A stretch of 64,000 bases of DNA from Anoxybacillus tengchongensis (GTDB lineage: Bacteria > Bacillota > Bacilli > Bacillales > Anoxybacillaceae), in assembly GCF_014201585.1 (NCBI RefSeq), contig NZ_JACHES010000005.1, positions 70,248 through 134,247 on the forward strand, in the 5' to 3' direction. The notes below the pieces were generated by a model. It ran no database searches, had not been told where the DNA came from, and saw only the letters and a program-made list of their open reading frames with translations. Of the stretch, positions 1 through 8,386 are shown piece after piece. The position numbers and the translations under genes were made by a program. Numbering within the stretch: the first letter of the stretch is position 1; each line of letters opens with the position of its first letter.

Positions 1-608
1 AAGAGGCGGATAGCGTCATTATTGCTGTTCCGCATCAATCATTGACATCGCTTTTTCCAAATGAAACGATGTTTTCTTCTTTTGAAACGATGCCATCTAC
101 GTCTGTTGCAACGGTCGCATTAGCGTTTCCGAAAGAAGCGGTAGCGAAAGATATGAACGGGACAGGGTTTGTCGTCTCACGCGATAGCGACTATACGATT
201 ACCGCATGTACGTGGACGCATAAAAAATGGCCACATACGACACCAGAAGGGTACGTTTTGTTGCGTTGTTACGTCGGTCGACCTGGTGATGAAGCGATTG
301 TTGATCAAACAGACGACGATATCGTCCAAGTCGTGATGGACGATTTGAATAAAGTGATGAATATGACGATGAATCCGATGTTTTCGATTGTGACGCGCTG
401 GAAACAATCGATGCCGCAATACACGGTCGGTCATCGTGAACGAATTGAGCGCGTGAAACAAGATATGCAACAACATCTTCCAGGCGTCTTTTTAGCAGGA
501 AGTTCGTATGAAGGTCTTGGGCTTCCAGATTGTATCGATCAAGGAGAAGAAGCGGTAAAAAAAGTGTTACATTATTTAGCTTATACGAAAGAAAAGGTGT
601 CATTATAA
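1..608 (+). CDS. hemY: Protoporphyrinogen/coproporphyrinogen oxidase, C-terminal part (cut by window start)
   Basis: The reading frame is open from the window edge (first full codon at position 3), so only about the last 200 residues are present. They match the C-terminal half of the FAD-dependent HemY oxidase of haem synthesis. The end contains the typical flavin-binding stretch with the residues LAGSSYEGLGLPDCI followed by a helix. HemY removes six electrons from the porphyrinogen ring at the membrane surface. Assignment is supported by the next two genes, which follow hemY in B. subtilis as well (yhgD, yhgE). The gene ends inside a terminator hairpin. The start and the N-terminal Rossmann motif are outside the window. 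Confidence 0.9.
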   Translation, partial: EADSVIIAVPHQSLTSLFPNETMFSSFETMPSTSVATVALAFPKEAVAKDMNGTGFVVSRDSDYTITACTWTHKKWPHTTPEGYVLLRCYVGRPGDEAIVDQTDDDIVQVVMDDLNKVMNMTMNPMFSIVTRWKQSMPQYTVGHRERIERVKQDMQQHLPGVFLAGSSYEGLGLPDCIDQGEEAVKKVLHYLAYTKEKVSL

Positions 609-627
609 TATTAGGCACCTTTTTTTC
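592..627 (+). terminator. Rho-independent terminator of hemY
   Basis: An A-rich arm with AAAAGGTG pairs with CACCTTTT, and a run of T residues follows. The hemY stop codon lies in the loop, so the hairpin overlaps the end of the coding region. Confidence 0.7.
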
Positions 628-656
628 TTGAAAACATATGTCCATTATGATAAGAT
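628..656 (+). promoter_or_regulatory. Sigma-A promoter of the TetR regulator gene yhgD
   Basis: TTGAAA at 628-633 and TAAGAT at 651-656 are separated by 17 bases. Transcription would begin near 663, immediately before the palindromic operator at 668-690, which suggests autorepression. Confidence 0.7.
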
Positions 657-667
657 GTAAAACGAAA

Positions 668-690
668 TGACCAAAATGTTCATTTAGTCA
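668..690 (+). promoter_or_regulatory. Predicted TetR operator, copy 1
   Basis: This is a 23-base imperfect palindrome with outer half-sites TGACCAAA and TTTAGTCA. A second copy in reverse orientation lies at 1305-1327, in front of yhgE, and matches at 21 of 23 positions. The location just downstream of the promoter start and the duplication around a TetR gene make it the likely YhgD binding site. The function is inferred. Confidence 0.65.
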
Positions 691-709
691 TAAAAAAGGA
701 TGAACGCCT

Positions 710-1282
710 ATGTCAGAAAAAAGAAAACAAATTATTGAAGCGGCAACGAAGTCGTTTTCGCTTTTTGGTTATAAAGCAACGACGATGGATCAAGTGGCGA
801 AAATGGCGAATGTCGGAAAAGGAACGATTTATACGTTTTTCAAAAGCAAAGAAGAGCTGCTAGAAGACATCGTTTCTTCTATCATTTCTGAAATTAAGCG
901 TGAGGCAGATGCCGCGATTGATCACCGCTTATCGTTTAATGAAAATGTGCAACGTGCTTTGCAACGCATTTTTACGTTTCGCAAAGAACATGAATTGACG
1001 ATTAAGCTGTTACAAGAAGTGCGCGATATCGGCACGCCAGCTGTACGTGATGTGATGAAGCGGCTTGATCGTGAAATGATTGCTTACGTTCGTGAAAAAA
1101 TAGAAGAGGCGATGGCAAAAGGGGAAATCCGTTCGTGTGATCCCGAATTAACAGCATTTTTAATGTTTAAAATGTATATTGCTTTAAACGTTGATTGGGA
1201 AAAAGAACATGAACCATTACCGCAACAAAAAATAGCTGAACTGTTTGATTTGTATTTATTAAAAGGATTATCTCGACGATGA
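710..1282 (+). CDS. yhgD: TetR/AcrR-family transcriptional regulator (YhgD-like)
   Basis: This 190-residue protein has a TetR-type helix-turn-helix at roughly residues 10-55, including the conserved stretch ATTMDQVAKMANVGKGTIYT that defines the family. The rest is an all-helical ligand-binding and dimerisation domain. It lies between hemY and yhgE as in B. subtilis. Two near-identical palindromes flank the gene at 668-690 and 1305-1327, so it probably represses itself and yhgE. The inducer is unknown. The ATG at 710 is preceded by AAAGGATG, and a sigma-A promoter lies 50 bases upstream. Confidence 0.88.
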   Translation: MSEKRKQIIEAATKSFSLFGYKATTMDQVAKMANVGKGTIYTFFKSKEELLEDIVSSIISEIKREADAAIDHRLSFNENVQRALQRIFTFRKEHELTIKLLQEVRDIGTPAVRDVMKRLDREMIAYVREKIEEAMAKGEIRSCDPELTAFLMFKMYIALNVDWEKEHEPLPQQKIAELFDLYLLKGLSRR

Positions 1283-1304
1283 TCCTTCTCTTTTTTGCAA
1301 GAAA

Positions 1305-1327
1305 TGACTAAATGAACAAATTGGTCA
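1305..1327 (+). promoter_or_regulatory. Predicted TetR operator, copy 2
   Basis: The reverse complement of this 23-base palindrome matches the operator at 668-690 at 21 of 23 positions. It lies in the 71-base gap between yhgD and yhgE and so could control yhgE separately. I could not place a convincing promoter around it. Confidence 0.6.
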
Positions 1328-1353
1328 ATATTTTTTAAAAGGGGGTTGAGCAT

Positions 1354-3663
1354 ATGCATACATTCCGATTATTGATGCAAGAAATTAAAGCGGTCACGTC
1401 CAATCGGAAAGTGCTTATTCCGGTTATCGCTGTCTTATTTATCCCGCTTTTATATAGTGGTATGTTTTTATGGGCGTTTTGGGATCCGTACGATCATTTA
1501 GACGATTTACCTGTCGCTATTGTCAATCATGACAAAGGCGCGACATTTGAAGGGGAAGAACTTCATATTGGTGACGATCTCGTTGACAAGTTAAAAGAAA
1601 AAAAACAGTTTGATTGGCATTTTGTAAGCCAACGTGAAGGGGAAAAAGGATTAAAAGAACAACGGTATTATATGCTTATTGAAATTCCAGAAGATTTTTC
1701 AAAAAACGCAACGACGTTACAAGATAATCATCCGAAAAAGCTTCAACTTATTTACAAGCCAAATGAAGGATTTAACTTTTTATCTGCCCAAATCGGTGGA
1801 ACAGCGGTTGAAAGAATTAAAACAGAAGTAGCAAAAACATTAACGGAAACGTACGCAGAAAACATGTTTGAGAGCGTAAAAACGTTGGCAGATGGATTAA
1901 CGAAGGCGAGCGACGGAGCAAAACAATTGCATGACGGACTGATGGATGCAAAAGAAGGAACGAATAAGCTATATGATGGAATGAAAAAAGCACAAGATGG
2001 CTCCGATGAATTGTATCGCCATTTAGAAACGCTTGCAGAAAAATCCATTACATTTACGAACGGCTTGCATAAAGTAGCTGACGGTTCAATGCAAGTTCAA
2101 ACTGGTGTTCAAACGCTTCATGACGGGATGAAGCGCATGGTAGATGGGCAAGGACAATTGCTTGCGGGAGCACAGCAAACAAAAGAAGGGACAACGAAAC
2201 TGGCTTCAGGTGCAAATCGTGTGCTTGAAGGAATGAAAGCACTCGATGCTCGTATGCCACAGCTTTTACAAGGTTCAGAACAATTAAGTGGCGGAGCGGA
2301 AAAATTAGCTACGTCGCTTGCCAAGTGGCGACAAGGAGCGTCACAAGTTCAAACAGGTGCAACACAAGTGACAGGTGGGTTAGAGCAGTTAGCTGCACAA
2401 CTTGATGAGCTTATTGCGCAAACGTCAGACCCGATGCAAAAAGCCGTATATGAGCAGTTCAAACAAAATGTTGAGCGATTATCACTAGGAAGCAAACAAG
2501 TAGAAACAGGTGTTGCACAGTTAAATGATGGTGCTCAAGCGTTACAAGCAGGGGCGACGTCTTTAAGCGAAGGGGCAAAGAAGCTACATGAAGGGCATAC
2601 GGCTCTTGATAGCGGCGTAAACCAACTGCTTGCTGGGCAACAACAACTCACTGATGGGGCAAATGCGTTAGTGAACGGGCAAGAACAGCTTGTTTCGGGC
2701 ATGAATACGTTACATGAAAAAATGAAAGAAGCGGAGCAAGGAACAGCGAAACTAGCAAATGGTAGTCAAACACTTACTTCTGGTTTGCAAGCTCTTGCGA
2801 ATGGAGGCGACCAACTGCAAGACGGTGCGCATCGGTTAGCGGATGGTGCACAACAATTAGCGAACGGAATGAATGAACTAACGAATGGTACAGAAAAATT
2901 ACAAGATGGAATGAATCAGCTTTCGGATGGTTCAGGAGAACTAGCAGATAAATTAAATGAAGGTGCCAAAAAAGCAAGCGACGTCAAAGCAAACGAAGAC
3001 GTATATAACATGTTTGCTGAACCGGTGAAAGTAAAAAATGAAAGAATCAATGAAGTGCCAAACTACGGAACAGGATTTACACCATATTTCTTGTCATTAG
3101 GATTGTTTGTTGGGGCGCTTTTACTTTCGATCGTCTTTCCGCTCCGTGAACCAGCTGGGGTGCCACGCTCACCGTTTCAATGGTTTTTTGCGAAATTTGG
3201 TGTACTCATTGGTGTAGGTGTGTTACAAGCACTCCTTGCCGATAGCGTATTGCTTTTTGGGCTCGATTTACAAGTGAAAAGCGTTCCGTTATTCATTTTA
3301 TTTAGCGTGGTGACAAGCATTGCCTTTTTATCAGTCATTCAATTTCTCGTGACTGTTTTTGGTGACCCAGGGCGATTTATCGGGATTGTCGTCTTAATTT
3401 TACAATTGACAACAAGTGCCGGAACGTTCCCGCTTGAATTAATTCCACGTGCGTTGCAACATTTTAACGCATGGCTTCCAATGACATATTCTGTTTTCGG
3501 ATTAAAAGCGGTCATTTCAAGCGGCGACTTCTCGTTTATGTGGGAAAACGTCGGAAAGTTGCTCATGTTTATTGTTGTGATGATGGCGGGAACGCTAACG
3601 TATTTTACAATCCAACATCGTCGCCAATTTACAACAATTGTAGAACAAGCTTCTGAAGCGTAA
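1354..3663 (+). CDS. yhgE: YhgE/Pip-family membrane protein
   Basis: This 769-residue protein has the YhgE/Pip layout: one N-terminal membrane helix (about residues 20-42), a long extracytoplasmic region, and about five membrane helices after residue 575, with an ABC-2-like C-terminal part. The central region (about 170-545) is built from many short degenerate repeats of the type L-x-D/N/S/A-G-x-x-x-L, predicting a long helical stalk. Relatives include a lactococcal phage-infection protein and proteins linked to type VII secretion. The actual function is unknown. The regulator YhgD and a shared operator precede it. The ATG at 1354 has an AAAGGGGG ribosome site. Confidence 0.85.
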   Translation: MHTFRLLMQEIKAVTSNRKVLIPVIAVLFIPLLYSGMFLWAFWDPYDHLDDLPVAIVNHDKGATFEGEELHIGDDLVDKLKEKKQFDWHFVSQREGEKGLKEQRYYMLIEIPEDFSKNATTLQDNHPKKLQLIYKPNEGFNFLSAQIGGTAVERIKTEVAKTLTETYAENMFESVKTLADGLTKASDGAKQLHDGLMDAKEGTNKLYDGMKKAQDGSDELYRHLETLAEKSITFTNGLHKVADGSMQVQTGVQTLHDGMKRMVDGQGQLLAGAQQTKEGTTKLASGANRVLEGMKALDARMPQLLQGSEQLSGGAEKLATSLAKWRQGASQVQTGATQVTGGLEQLAAQLDELIAQTSDPMQKAVYEQFKQNVERLSLGSKQVETGVAQLNDGAQALQAGATSLSEGAKKLHEGHTALDSGVNQLLAGQQQLTDGANALVNGQEQLVSGMNTLHEKMKEAEQGTAKLANGSQTLTSGLQALANGGDQLQDGAHRLADGAQQLANGMNELTNGTEKLQDGMNQLSDGSGELADKLNEGAKKASDVKANEDVYNMFAEPVKVKNERINEVPNYGTGFTPYFLSLGLFVGALLLSIVFPLREPAGVPRSPFQWFFAKFGVLIGVGVLQALLADSVLLFGLDLQVKSVPLFILFSVVTSIAFLSVIQFLVTVFGDPGRFIGIVVLILQLTTSAGTFPLELIPRALQHFNAWLPMTYSVFGLKAVISSGDFSFMWENVGKLLMFIVVMMAGTLTYFTIQHRRQFTTIVEQASEA

Positions 3664-3687
3664 TATGCTTCGGGAGCTTTTTGTTTA
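3648..3687 (+). terminator. Terminator of yhgE
   Basis: AAGCTTCTGAAGC at the end of the gene pairs with GCTTCGGGAGCTT (with G-T pairs), and a T-rich stretch follows. The stop codon is in the loop. Confidence 0.75.
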
Positions 3688-3711
3688 TAAAAAATTTTTT
3701 AAAAAATTAAC

Positions 3712-3740
3712 TTGCATATACAAGGTAATGTAAGTATAAT
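3712..3740 (+). promoter_or_regulatory. Sigma-A promoter of the alpha-glucoside operon
   Basis: TTGCAT at 3712-3717 and a perfect TATAAT at 3735-3740 are 17 bases apart. The start point near 3747 falls on the palindromic cre/LacI-type site. Confidence 0.75.
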
Positions 3741-3747
3741 ATGAATA

Positions 3748-3761
3748 TGAAAACGATTTCA
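3748..3761 (+). promoter_or_regulatory. cre-like or LacI-family operator over the transcription start
   Basis: TGAAAACGATTTCA fits the CcpA catabolite-response consensus (TGWNANCGNTNWCA) and is a near palindrome with a central CG. It covers the predicted start point. Since the first gene is itself a LacI-family regulator, the site may bind CcpA, the operon's own regulator, or both. Sequence alone cannot separate them. Confidence 0.65.
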
Positions 3762-3798
3762 TTCGTTTCTTTTCAATTGAAATAAGGGGGATGGAAGG

Positions 3799-4818
3799 AT
3801 GGCGACGATTGAAGATGTCGCCAAGCTAACAGGGCTTTCACGGACGACGATTTCGCGCGTCATAAACAATCACCCGTACGTGTCAGAAGAGAAACGAAAG
3901 CTCGTGCTTGAAGCGATGGAGAAGTTAGGATATGTACCTAATTCATCGGCGAGAAGTTTGCGAAATCAAAAAACAAGTATTTTAGCGCTATTTATTCCGC
4001 GAATTACAAATCCGTTTTTTAGTGAGCTTGTAGAAGCGACGGAAATCGCAGCAGCGGAACATGGCTACCAGCTTATTATTTGCCAGACTCGCTATTCGCC
4101 GGAAAAAGAATTAAACTATATGAATTTATTGAAAACGAAACAAGTTGACGGGGTTATTTTGGCTTCCATTCAAAATGAATGGAAAAAGTTAAAACCTTTT
4201 TTACAATATGGGCCGATTGTTCTTTGTAATGAGTTTGATGACTGTGCAAACGTTCCAACCGTTCGGCTCGACCAAGTGTATGGGGGATACATAGCAACGA
4301 AACATTTACTTGAACGCGGGCATACGAAAATTGCTTATTGTTCTGGTGGCTATCGGAGCAATGTCGCACAATCGCGAGAAATCGGTTTTAAAAAAGCGCT
4401 AGCAGAATATAAACTGACATTCGATGAACGGTACGCGTTTCGTGATGTGTTTCACATCGCGGATGGAAAGCGCGTATTTCATCAAATGATGGCGCTTTCG
4501 GAGAGACCGACTGCTGTATTTACCGGAAGCGATGAAGTGGCGGCTGGCATTATATCTGAAGCGTTAAGATGTGGCTATCGCATCCCTGAAGATTTAGCTG
4601 TTGTTGGCTTTGACAATCAAGCGATTACCGAGCTAACGAATCCGACAATTACAACTGTACATCAACCAGTCAAACAAATGGCACAAAAAGCAGTGGATAT
4701 TATTGTGGAGAAAATTCAGACAAAAAAATATGAAGTGAAAGAAATTTACGAATTTCCACTTCAGCTTATTGTGCGCGCATCGACAGTGGGTAGCGAGCTT
4801 CATGAAAGTGAAGCTTGA
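3799..4818 (+). CDS. LacI-family transcriptional regulator of the alpha-glucoside operon
   Basis: This 339-residue protein has the LacI helix-turn-helix at residues 2-25 (TIEDVAKLTGLSRTTISRVI), the hinge helix with the SSARSLR segment, and a periplasmic-binding-like sugar domain (about 60-330). It is the first gene of an operon encoding an oligosaccharide ABC importer and a GH13 glucosidase. It therefore probably senses maltose, isomaltose or a related glucoside and represses the promoter at 3712-3740. The ATG at 3799 lies 8 bases after an AAGGGGG ribosome site. It resembles MalR-type regulators, but the ligand is inferred from its neighbours. Confidence 0.88.
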   Translation: MATIEDVAKLTGLSRTTISRVINNHPYVSEEKRKLVLEAMEKLGYVPNSSARSLRNQKTSILALFIPRITNPFFSELVEATEIAAAEHGYQLIICQTRYSPEKELNYMNLLKTKQVDGVILASIQNEWKKLKPFLQYGPIVLCNEFDDCANVPTVRLDQVYGGYIATKHLLERGHTKIAYCSGGYRSNVAQSREIGFKKALAEYKLTFDERYAFRDVFHIADGKRVFHQMMALSERPTAVFTGSDEVAAGIISEALRCGYRIPEDLAVVGFDNQAITELTNPTITTVHQPVKQMAQKAVDIIVEKIQTKKYEVKEIYEFPLQLIVRASTVGSELHESEA

Positions 4819-4856
4819 CATACATTTCAAGTTATTAAATAAAGGGGGATTTTTTC

Positions 4857-6164
4857 ATGAAGAAGGCAACAAAATTTTCTTCTGCGTTGTTAGCGCTTAC
4901 ACTTGGCTTAACAGCTTGTTCTGGCGGTCAAGACACGGACAAAAAAGAAACGACGGACAAAAAAGACGATGCAAAAAAATCGGAAGAAGTTGTAAAAATC
5001 GTTTATGCTCGTGGTAAAGATGCAACAAAAGCGACAGACGAAATCGTGAAAGCGTTTGAAGCAAAATATCCAAACATTGATGTCGAATTTCGTGAAATGC
5101 CTTCAGACACAGGGGCGCAGCATGATGCATACGTGACAATGTTAAACGCAAAATCATCTGAAATTGACGTTATGGATTTAGACGTGATTTGGCCAGCAGA
5201 ATTTGCGCAAGCCGGATATGTTCTCCCGCTTGATCGTTTCATTGAAAAAGACGGCATTGATTTAAGCGCATATAACCAAGGTGCGCTTGCAGCTGGAAAC
5301 TTCGACGGAAAACAATGGGCGATGCCAAAATTTATTGACACAGGACTATTATTCTATCGTAAAGATATCGTGCCAGAAGATCAAGTGCCGAAAACATGGG
5401 ATGAATTGTTAGCGGCTGCACGTGAGTTTAAAGGAAAAGGCGGTACACAATTCGGATACTTAATGCAAGCAAAACAATATGAAGGATTAGTATGTAACGC
5501 AATTGAATTTATTGCGGCATACGGTGGAAAAATCGTTGATGAAAACAACAACGTTGTCGTCAACAGCCCTGAAACAATTAAAGGATTAAAGAAAATGGTT
5601 GAAATTGCAACATCTGACGTTGTACCAAGCAACATTACAACATTTACAGAGCCAGAGTCTCATACAGCGTTTATTGAAGGGCAATCACCGTTTATTCGCA
5701 ACTGGCCATATCAATACGCGTTAGCAAACGATCCAGAGCAATCAAAAATTGTTGATAAAGTAGGCGTTGCGCCACTACCTGCTGGTGATAAAGGTTCAGC
5801 AGCTGCATTAGGTGGATGGATGACAGCAATTAACGCATATTCGAAAAATAAAGAAGCGGCTTGGGAATTTGTGAAGTTTATGACCGGTCCAGAAGGTCAA
5901 AAAATTTCTGCGATCTATGGTGGTTTAGCACCAACGCTTCCAGCGTTATTTAAAGATGAAGAAGTATTGAAGGCGAATCCATTCTTTGCAGAACAAGGTT
6001 TCGTTGATGGATTAAATGCAGCGGTACCACGTCCAGTTGTGCCAAACTATCCGGAAGTATCTGAAATTATTCAAATTAACGTATCAAAAGCCATTGCTGG
6101 ACAAATTACAGTTGAAGAAGCAGTTGCGAACATGGAAAAAGAAATTAAAGCAGTTATGCAGTAG
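4857..6164 (+). CDS. Sugar ABC transporter substrate-binding lipoprotein
   Basis: This 435-residue extracellular solute-binding protein family 1 member has a lipoprotein signal peptide ending in the lipobox L-T-A-C, with Cys21 as the lipidated residue. A short charged, Lys/Asp-rich linker precedes the two-lobed binding domain. It captures oligosaccharide outside the membrane and delivers it to the two permeases encoded downstream. Family resemblance and the adjacent GH13 enzyme suggest maltose, trehalose or isomalto-oligosaccharides. The ligand is not visible in the sequence. A strong hairpin follows the gene, as is common after highly expressed binding-protein genes. Confidence 0.88.
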   Translation: MKKATKFSSALLALTLGLTACSGGQDTDKKETTDKKDDAKKSEEVVKIVYARGKDATKATDEIVKAFEAKYPNIDVEFREMPSDTGAQHDAYVTMLNAKSSEIDVMDLDVIWPAEFAQAGYVLPLDRFIEKDGIDLSAYNQGALAAGNFDGKQWAMPKFIDTGLLFYRKDIVPEDQVPKTWDELLAAAREFKGKGGTQFGYLMQAKQYEGLVCNAIEFIAAYGGKIVDENNNVVVNSPETIKGLKKMVEIATSDVVPSNITTFTEPESHTAFIEGQSPFIRNWPYQYALANDPEQSKIVDKVGVAPLPAGDKGSAAALGGWMTAINAYSKNKEAAWEFVKFMTGPEGQKISAIYGGLAPTLPALFKDEEVLKANPFFAEQGFVDGLNAAVPRPVVPNYPEVSEIIQINVSKAIAGQITVEEAVANMEKEIKAVMQ

Positions 6165-6171
6165 TTGCACG

Positions 6172-6206
6172 TTAGCCTTCAGCCTCATGTGAGAGCTGAA
6201 GGCTAA
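6172..6206 (+). promoter_or_regulatory. Intra-operon hairpin between binding-protein and permease genes
   Basis: TTAGCCTTCAGC (6172-6183) pairs perfectly with GCTGAAGGCTAA (6195-6206), and CTCA/TGAG extend the stem. No T-run follows, so it is more likely an mRNA-stabilising 3' hairpin or partial attenuator that favours binding-protein expression than a full terminator. Confidence 0.65.
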
Positions 6207-6233
6207 ATCCTTTGCATAAAGGGGGAACAACGA

Positions 6234-7529
6234 GTGAAAAACGAAAAAAAATCGGAGCGCCGTTTAGCCTATATTCTTGTTGCTCCATCGCTCTTGCTCA
6301 TTTTGGCGGTTGCGATTTGGCCGGTTATTCAGTCGTTTTATTTCAGTTTATTTGACTATCGTCTCAACAACCCAGCAAAATCTTCTCTCCATCTCGATTA
6401 CAGCTTAAACTTAGAACGATATTTAGAAAGTTATCCGTTTTTAATGAGCACATTAAAACAAGAAATGACACAGGCGACAGGCGAGGAAAAAGAGCAACTG
6501 ACATCGTTACAAGAACAGTTGCAGCAAGTGGATGAAGAAATTCGCGCCGATAAAGAAGTAGCGAAACGATATGAGCAAGTAGACGAAATTTTAAACAATT
6601 TCGAAGTGCCAAGTGAAGAAATAAAAATTGTTCCAATCGATGAACAGGCGGCAGAAGATTTAATAAAAACGATCAATGACACGAAACAAACGTTAAAATC
6701 GTTAAACGAAAACGGTCAATTAAAGCAAGGAGATAAATTAACAGGACTTGCAAACGGATTAAGCGGAGCAGTCATTGAACCGAACTTTGTCGGTCTTGCA
6801 CATTATAAAAACTACTTTACTGATGCTCGTTTATGGAAAGCACTTTGGAATACGACGGTGTTTACAGTCATTTCGGTATCGATTGAATTAGTGCTTGGCT
6901 TGGCGATTGCCTTATTAATTAATAAAGCATTTTTTGGCCGAGGACTTGTACGGGCAACCATTTTAATTCCATGGGCAATTCCAACAGCAGTATCGGCATT
7001 AATGTGGAAGTTTTTGTATGACGGACAAAACGGCATTGTCGCAAAATATTTTGCGGATATTGGTATTATCAATAATATGAGTGAGCTATTAACAACGGGT
7101 ACAGGAGCAATGTTTGCTGTTATTTTCTCTGACGTATGGAAAACAACTCCATACATGGCGCTATTGTTGCTTGCAGGATTGCAAACGATCCCAAGCTCAC
7201 TATACGAAGCGGCATCAATTGACGGTGCGACAAAGTGGCAACAGTTCGTCAAAATTACGTTACCACTTTTAAAATCAAGCATTCTCGTTGCGCTCTTGTT
7301 CCGTACGCTTGATGCGTTCCGGGTATTTGACTTAATTTTCGTTTTAACAGGCGGCGGACCAGCGAACTCGACAGAAACGATCTCGATTTTAGCGTATAAA
7401 GTCATGTTCTCGCAAACAAACTTCGGTGGCGGTTCAGCGTTAGCGGTGATCGTCTTTATTTGCGTAGCGATCATCTCAACGATTTACATTAAGTTTTTAG
7501 GTGCTGACCTCATTTCTGACCGAAAATAG
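6234..7529 (+). CDS. Sugar ABC transporter permease, MalF type, with a long extracytoplasmic insertion
   Basis: This 431-residue membrane protein has a first membrane helix at about residues 10-33. A charged, helical extracytoplasmic segment follows (about 55-175), and then a binding-protein-dependent permease domain with five more helices. The ABC-coupling EAA loop is visible as YEAASIDGATKWQQFVKITLP. It forms the translocation pore with the product of the next gene. The start is a GTG at 6234 after an AAAGGGGG site. The insertion is in the place of the MalF periplasmic loop but is Glu/Gln-rich and probably coiled-coil. No ATPase gene is in the operon, so a shared MsmX-like ATPase is inferred. 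Confidence 0.88.
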   Translation: MKNEKKSERRLAYILVAPSLLLILAVAIWPVIQSFYFSLFDYRLNNPAKSSLHLDYSLNLERYLESYPFLMSTLKQEMTQATGEEKEQLTSLQEQLQQVDEEIRADKEVAKRYEQVDEILNNFEVPSEEIKIVPIDEQAAEDLIKTINDTKQTLKSLNENGQLKQGDKLTGLANGLSGAVIEPNFVGLAHYKNYFTDARLWKALWNTTVFTVISVSIELVLGLAIALLINKAFFGRGLVRATILIPWAIPTAVSALMWKFLYDGQNGIVAKYFADIGIINNMSELLTTGTGAMFAVIFSDVWKTTPYMALLLLAGLQTIPSSLYEAASIDGATKWQQFVKITLPLLKSSILVALLFRTLDAFRVFDLIFVLTGGGPANSTETISILAYKVMFSQTNFGGGSALAVIVFICVAIISTIYIKFLGADLISDRK

Positions 7530-7540
7530 GAGGTGCAACG

Positions 7541-8368
7541 ATGCAAAAGAAAGCCGGTCCATTGTTTTATGTGTTTTTATTTGTTTTCGTTTTTTTAGTC
7601 ATGTTTCCGTTTTTATGGATTTTATTAAGCTCGATTAAACCATTGAGCGAGCTGTTTGGTGAAGAAGCGTTTAATTGGTTTACGAGCCATCCGACGTTAA
7701 AAAGTTACGTTTCCGTTTTTGTCAATTATCCATTTTTAAAATATTTATGGAACAGTACAGTCATCGCGACAATTACAACCGTATATACCGTATTTGTGGC
7801 AGCGTTTGCGGCATATGCGATTGCCCGTTTAGATTTTAAAGGAAAGTCAGTTATTCTCGGTATTGTGTTATCGGTATCCATGTTTCCGCAAATCGCAACA
7901 ATTTCACCAATTTATATGTTTGTGAAAAAGTTTGGGTTAACAAATAGTTATTTAGGATTAATTATTCCGTATACAACGTTTGCATTGCCACTATCGATTT
8001 GGTTATTAGTGACGTTTTTCCGTAAAATTCCGTTTGATTTAGAAGAAGCGGCAAAAATGGACGGAGCAACACCGCTTCAAACGTATTTTAAAGTCATTTT
8101 GCCATTAGCCGTACCGGGTATTTTTACGACATCTATTCTTGTTTTTATCGCGGCTTGGAACGAATTTTTATTCGCTTTAACCATTAACACCGCAGAAAAT
8201 TATAAAACGGTGCCAGTCGGTATTGCGATGTTCCAAGGACAATATACGATTCCGTGGGGTGAGATTTCAGCTGCGACCGTTATCGTCACCATTCCGCTCG
8301 TCATTATGGTATTATTATTCCAACGTCGCATTGTGTCTGGTTTAACGTCTGGTTCAGTGAAAGAATAA
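7541..8368 (+). CDS. Sugar ABC transporter permease, MalG type
   Basis: This 275-residue protein has six predicted membrane helices and the EAA coupling loop EEAAKMDGATPLQTYFKVILP at about residues 168-188. It is the usual length for MalG-type permeases. It pairs with the preceding permease to form the sugar channel. The gene begins 11 bases after its partner behind a strong AGGAGGTG ribosome site and is followed after 18 bases by the glucosidase gene, so all are one transcript. Confidence 0.9.
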   Translation: MQKKAGPLFYVFLFVFVFLVMFPFLWILLSSIKPLSELFGEEAFNWFTSHPTLKSYVSVFVNYPFLKYLWNSTVIATITTVYTVFVAAFAAYAIARLDFKGKSVILGIVLSVSMFPQIATISPIYMFVKKFGLTNSYLGLIIPYTTFALPLSIWLLVTFFRKIPFDLEEAAKMDGATPLQTYFKVILPLAVPGIFTTSILVFIAAWNEFLFALTINTAENYKTVPVGIAMFQGQYTIPWGEISAATVIVTIPLVIMVLLFQRRIVSGLTSGSVKE

Positions 8369-8386
8369 TGGAGAGGGGAAAAGAGA

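Noticed and set aside
1890-2960. Short recurring DNA units that could suggest a CRISPR or satellite array
   Set aside because: The units are degenerate, in frame and encode the L-x-x-G stalk repeats of YhgE. There are no identical repeats with unique spacers.
6812-7474. 220-codon open frame on the minus strand opposite the MalF-type permease gene
   Set aside because: It lies wholly inside a well-supported gene, has no ribosome site and has a biased composition expected of an antisense shadow.
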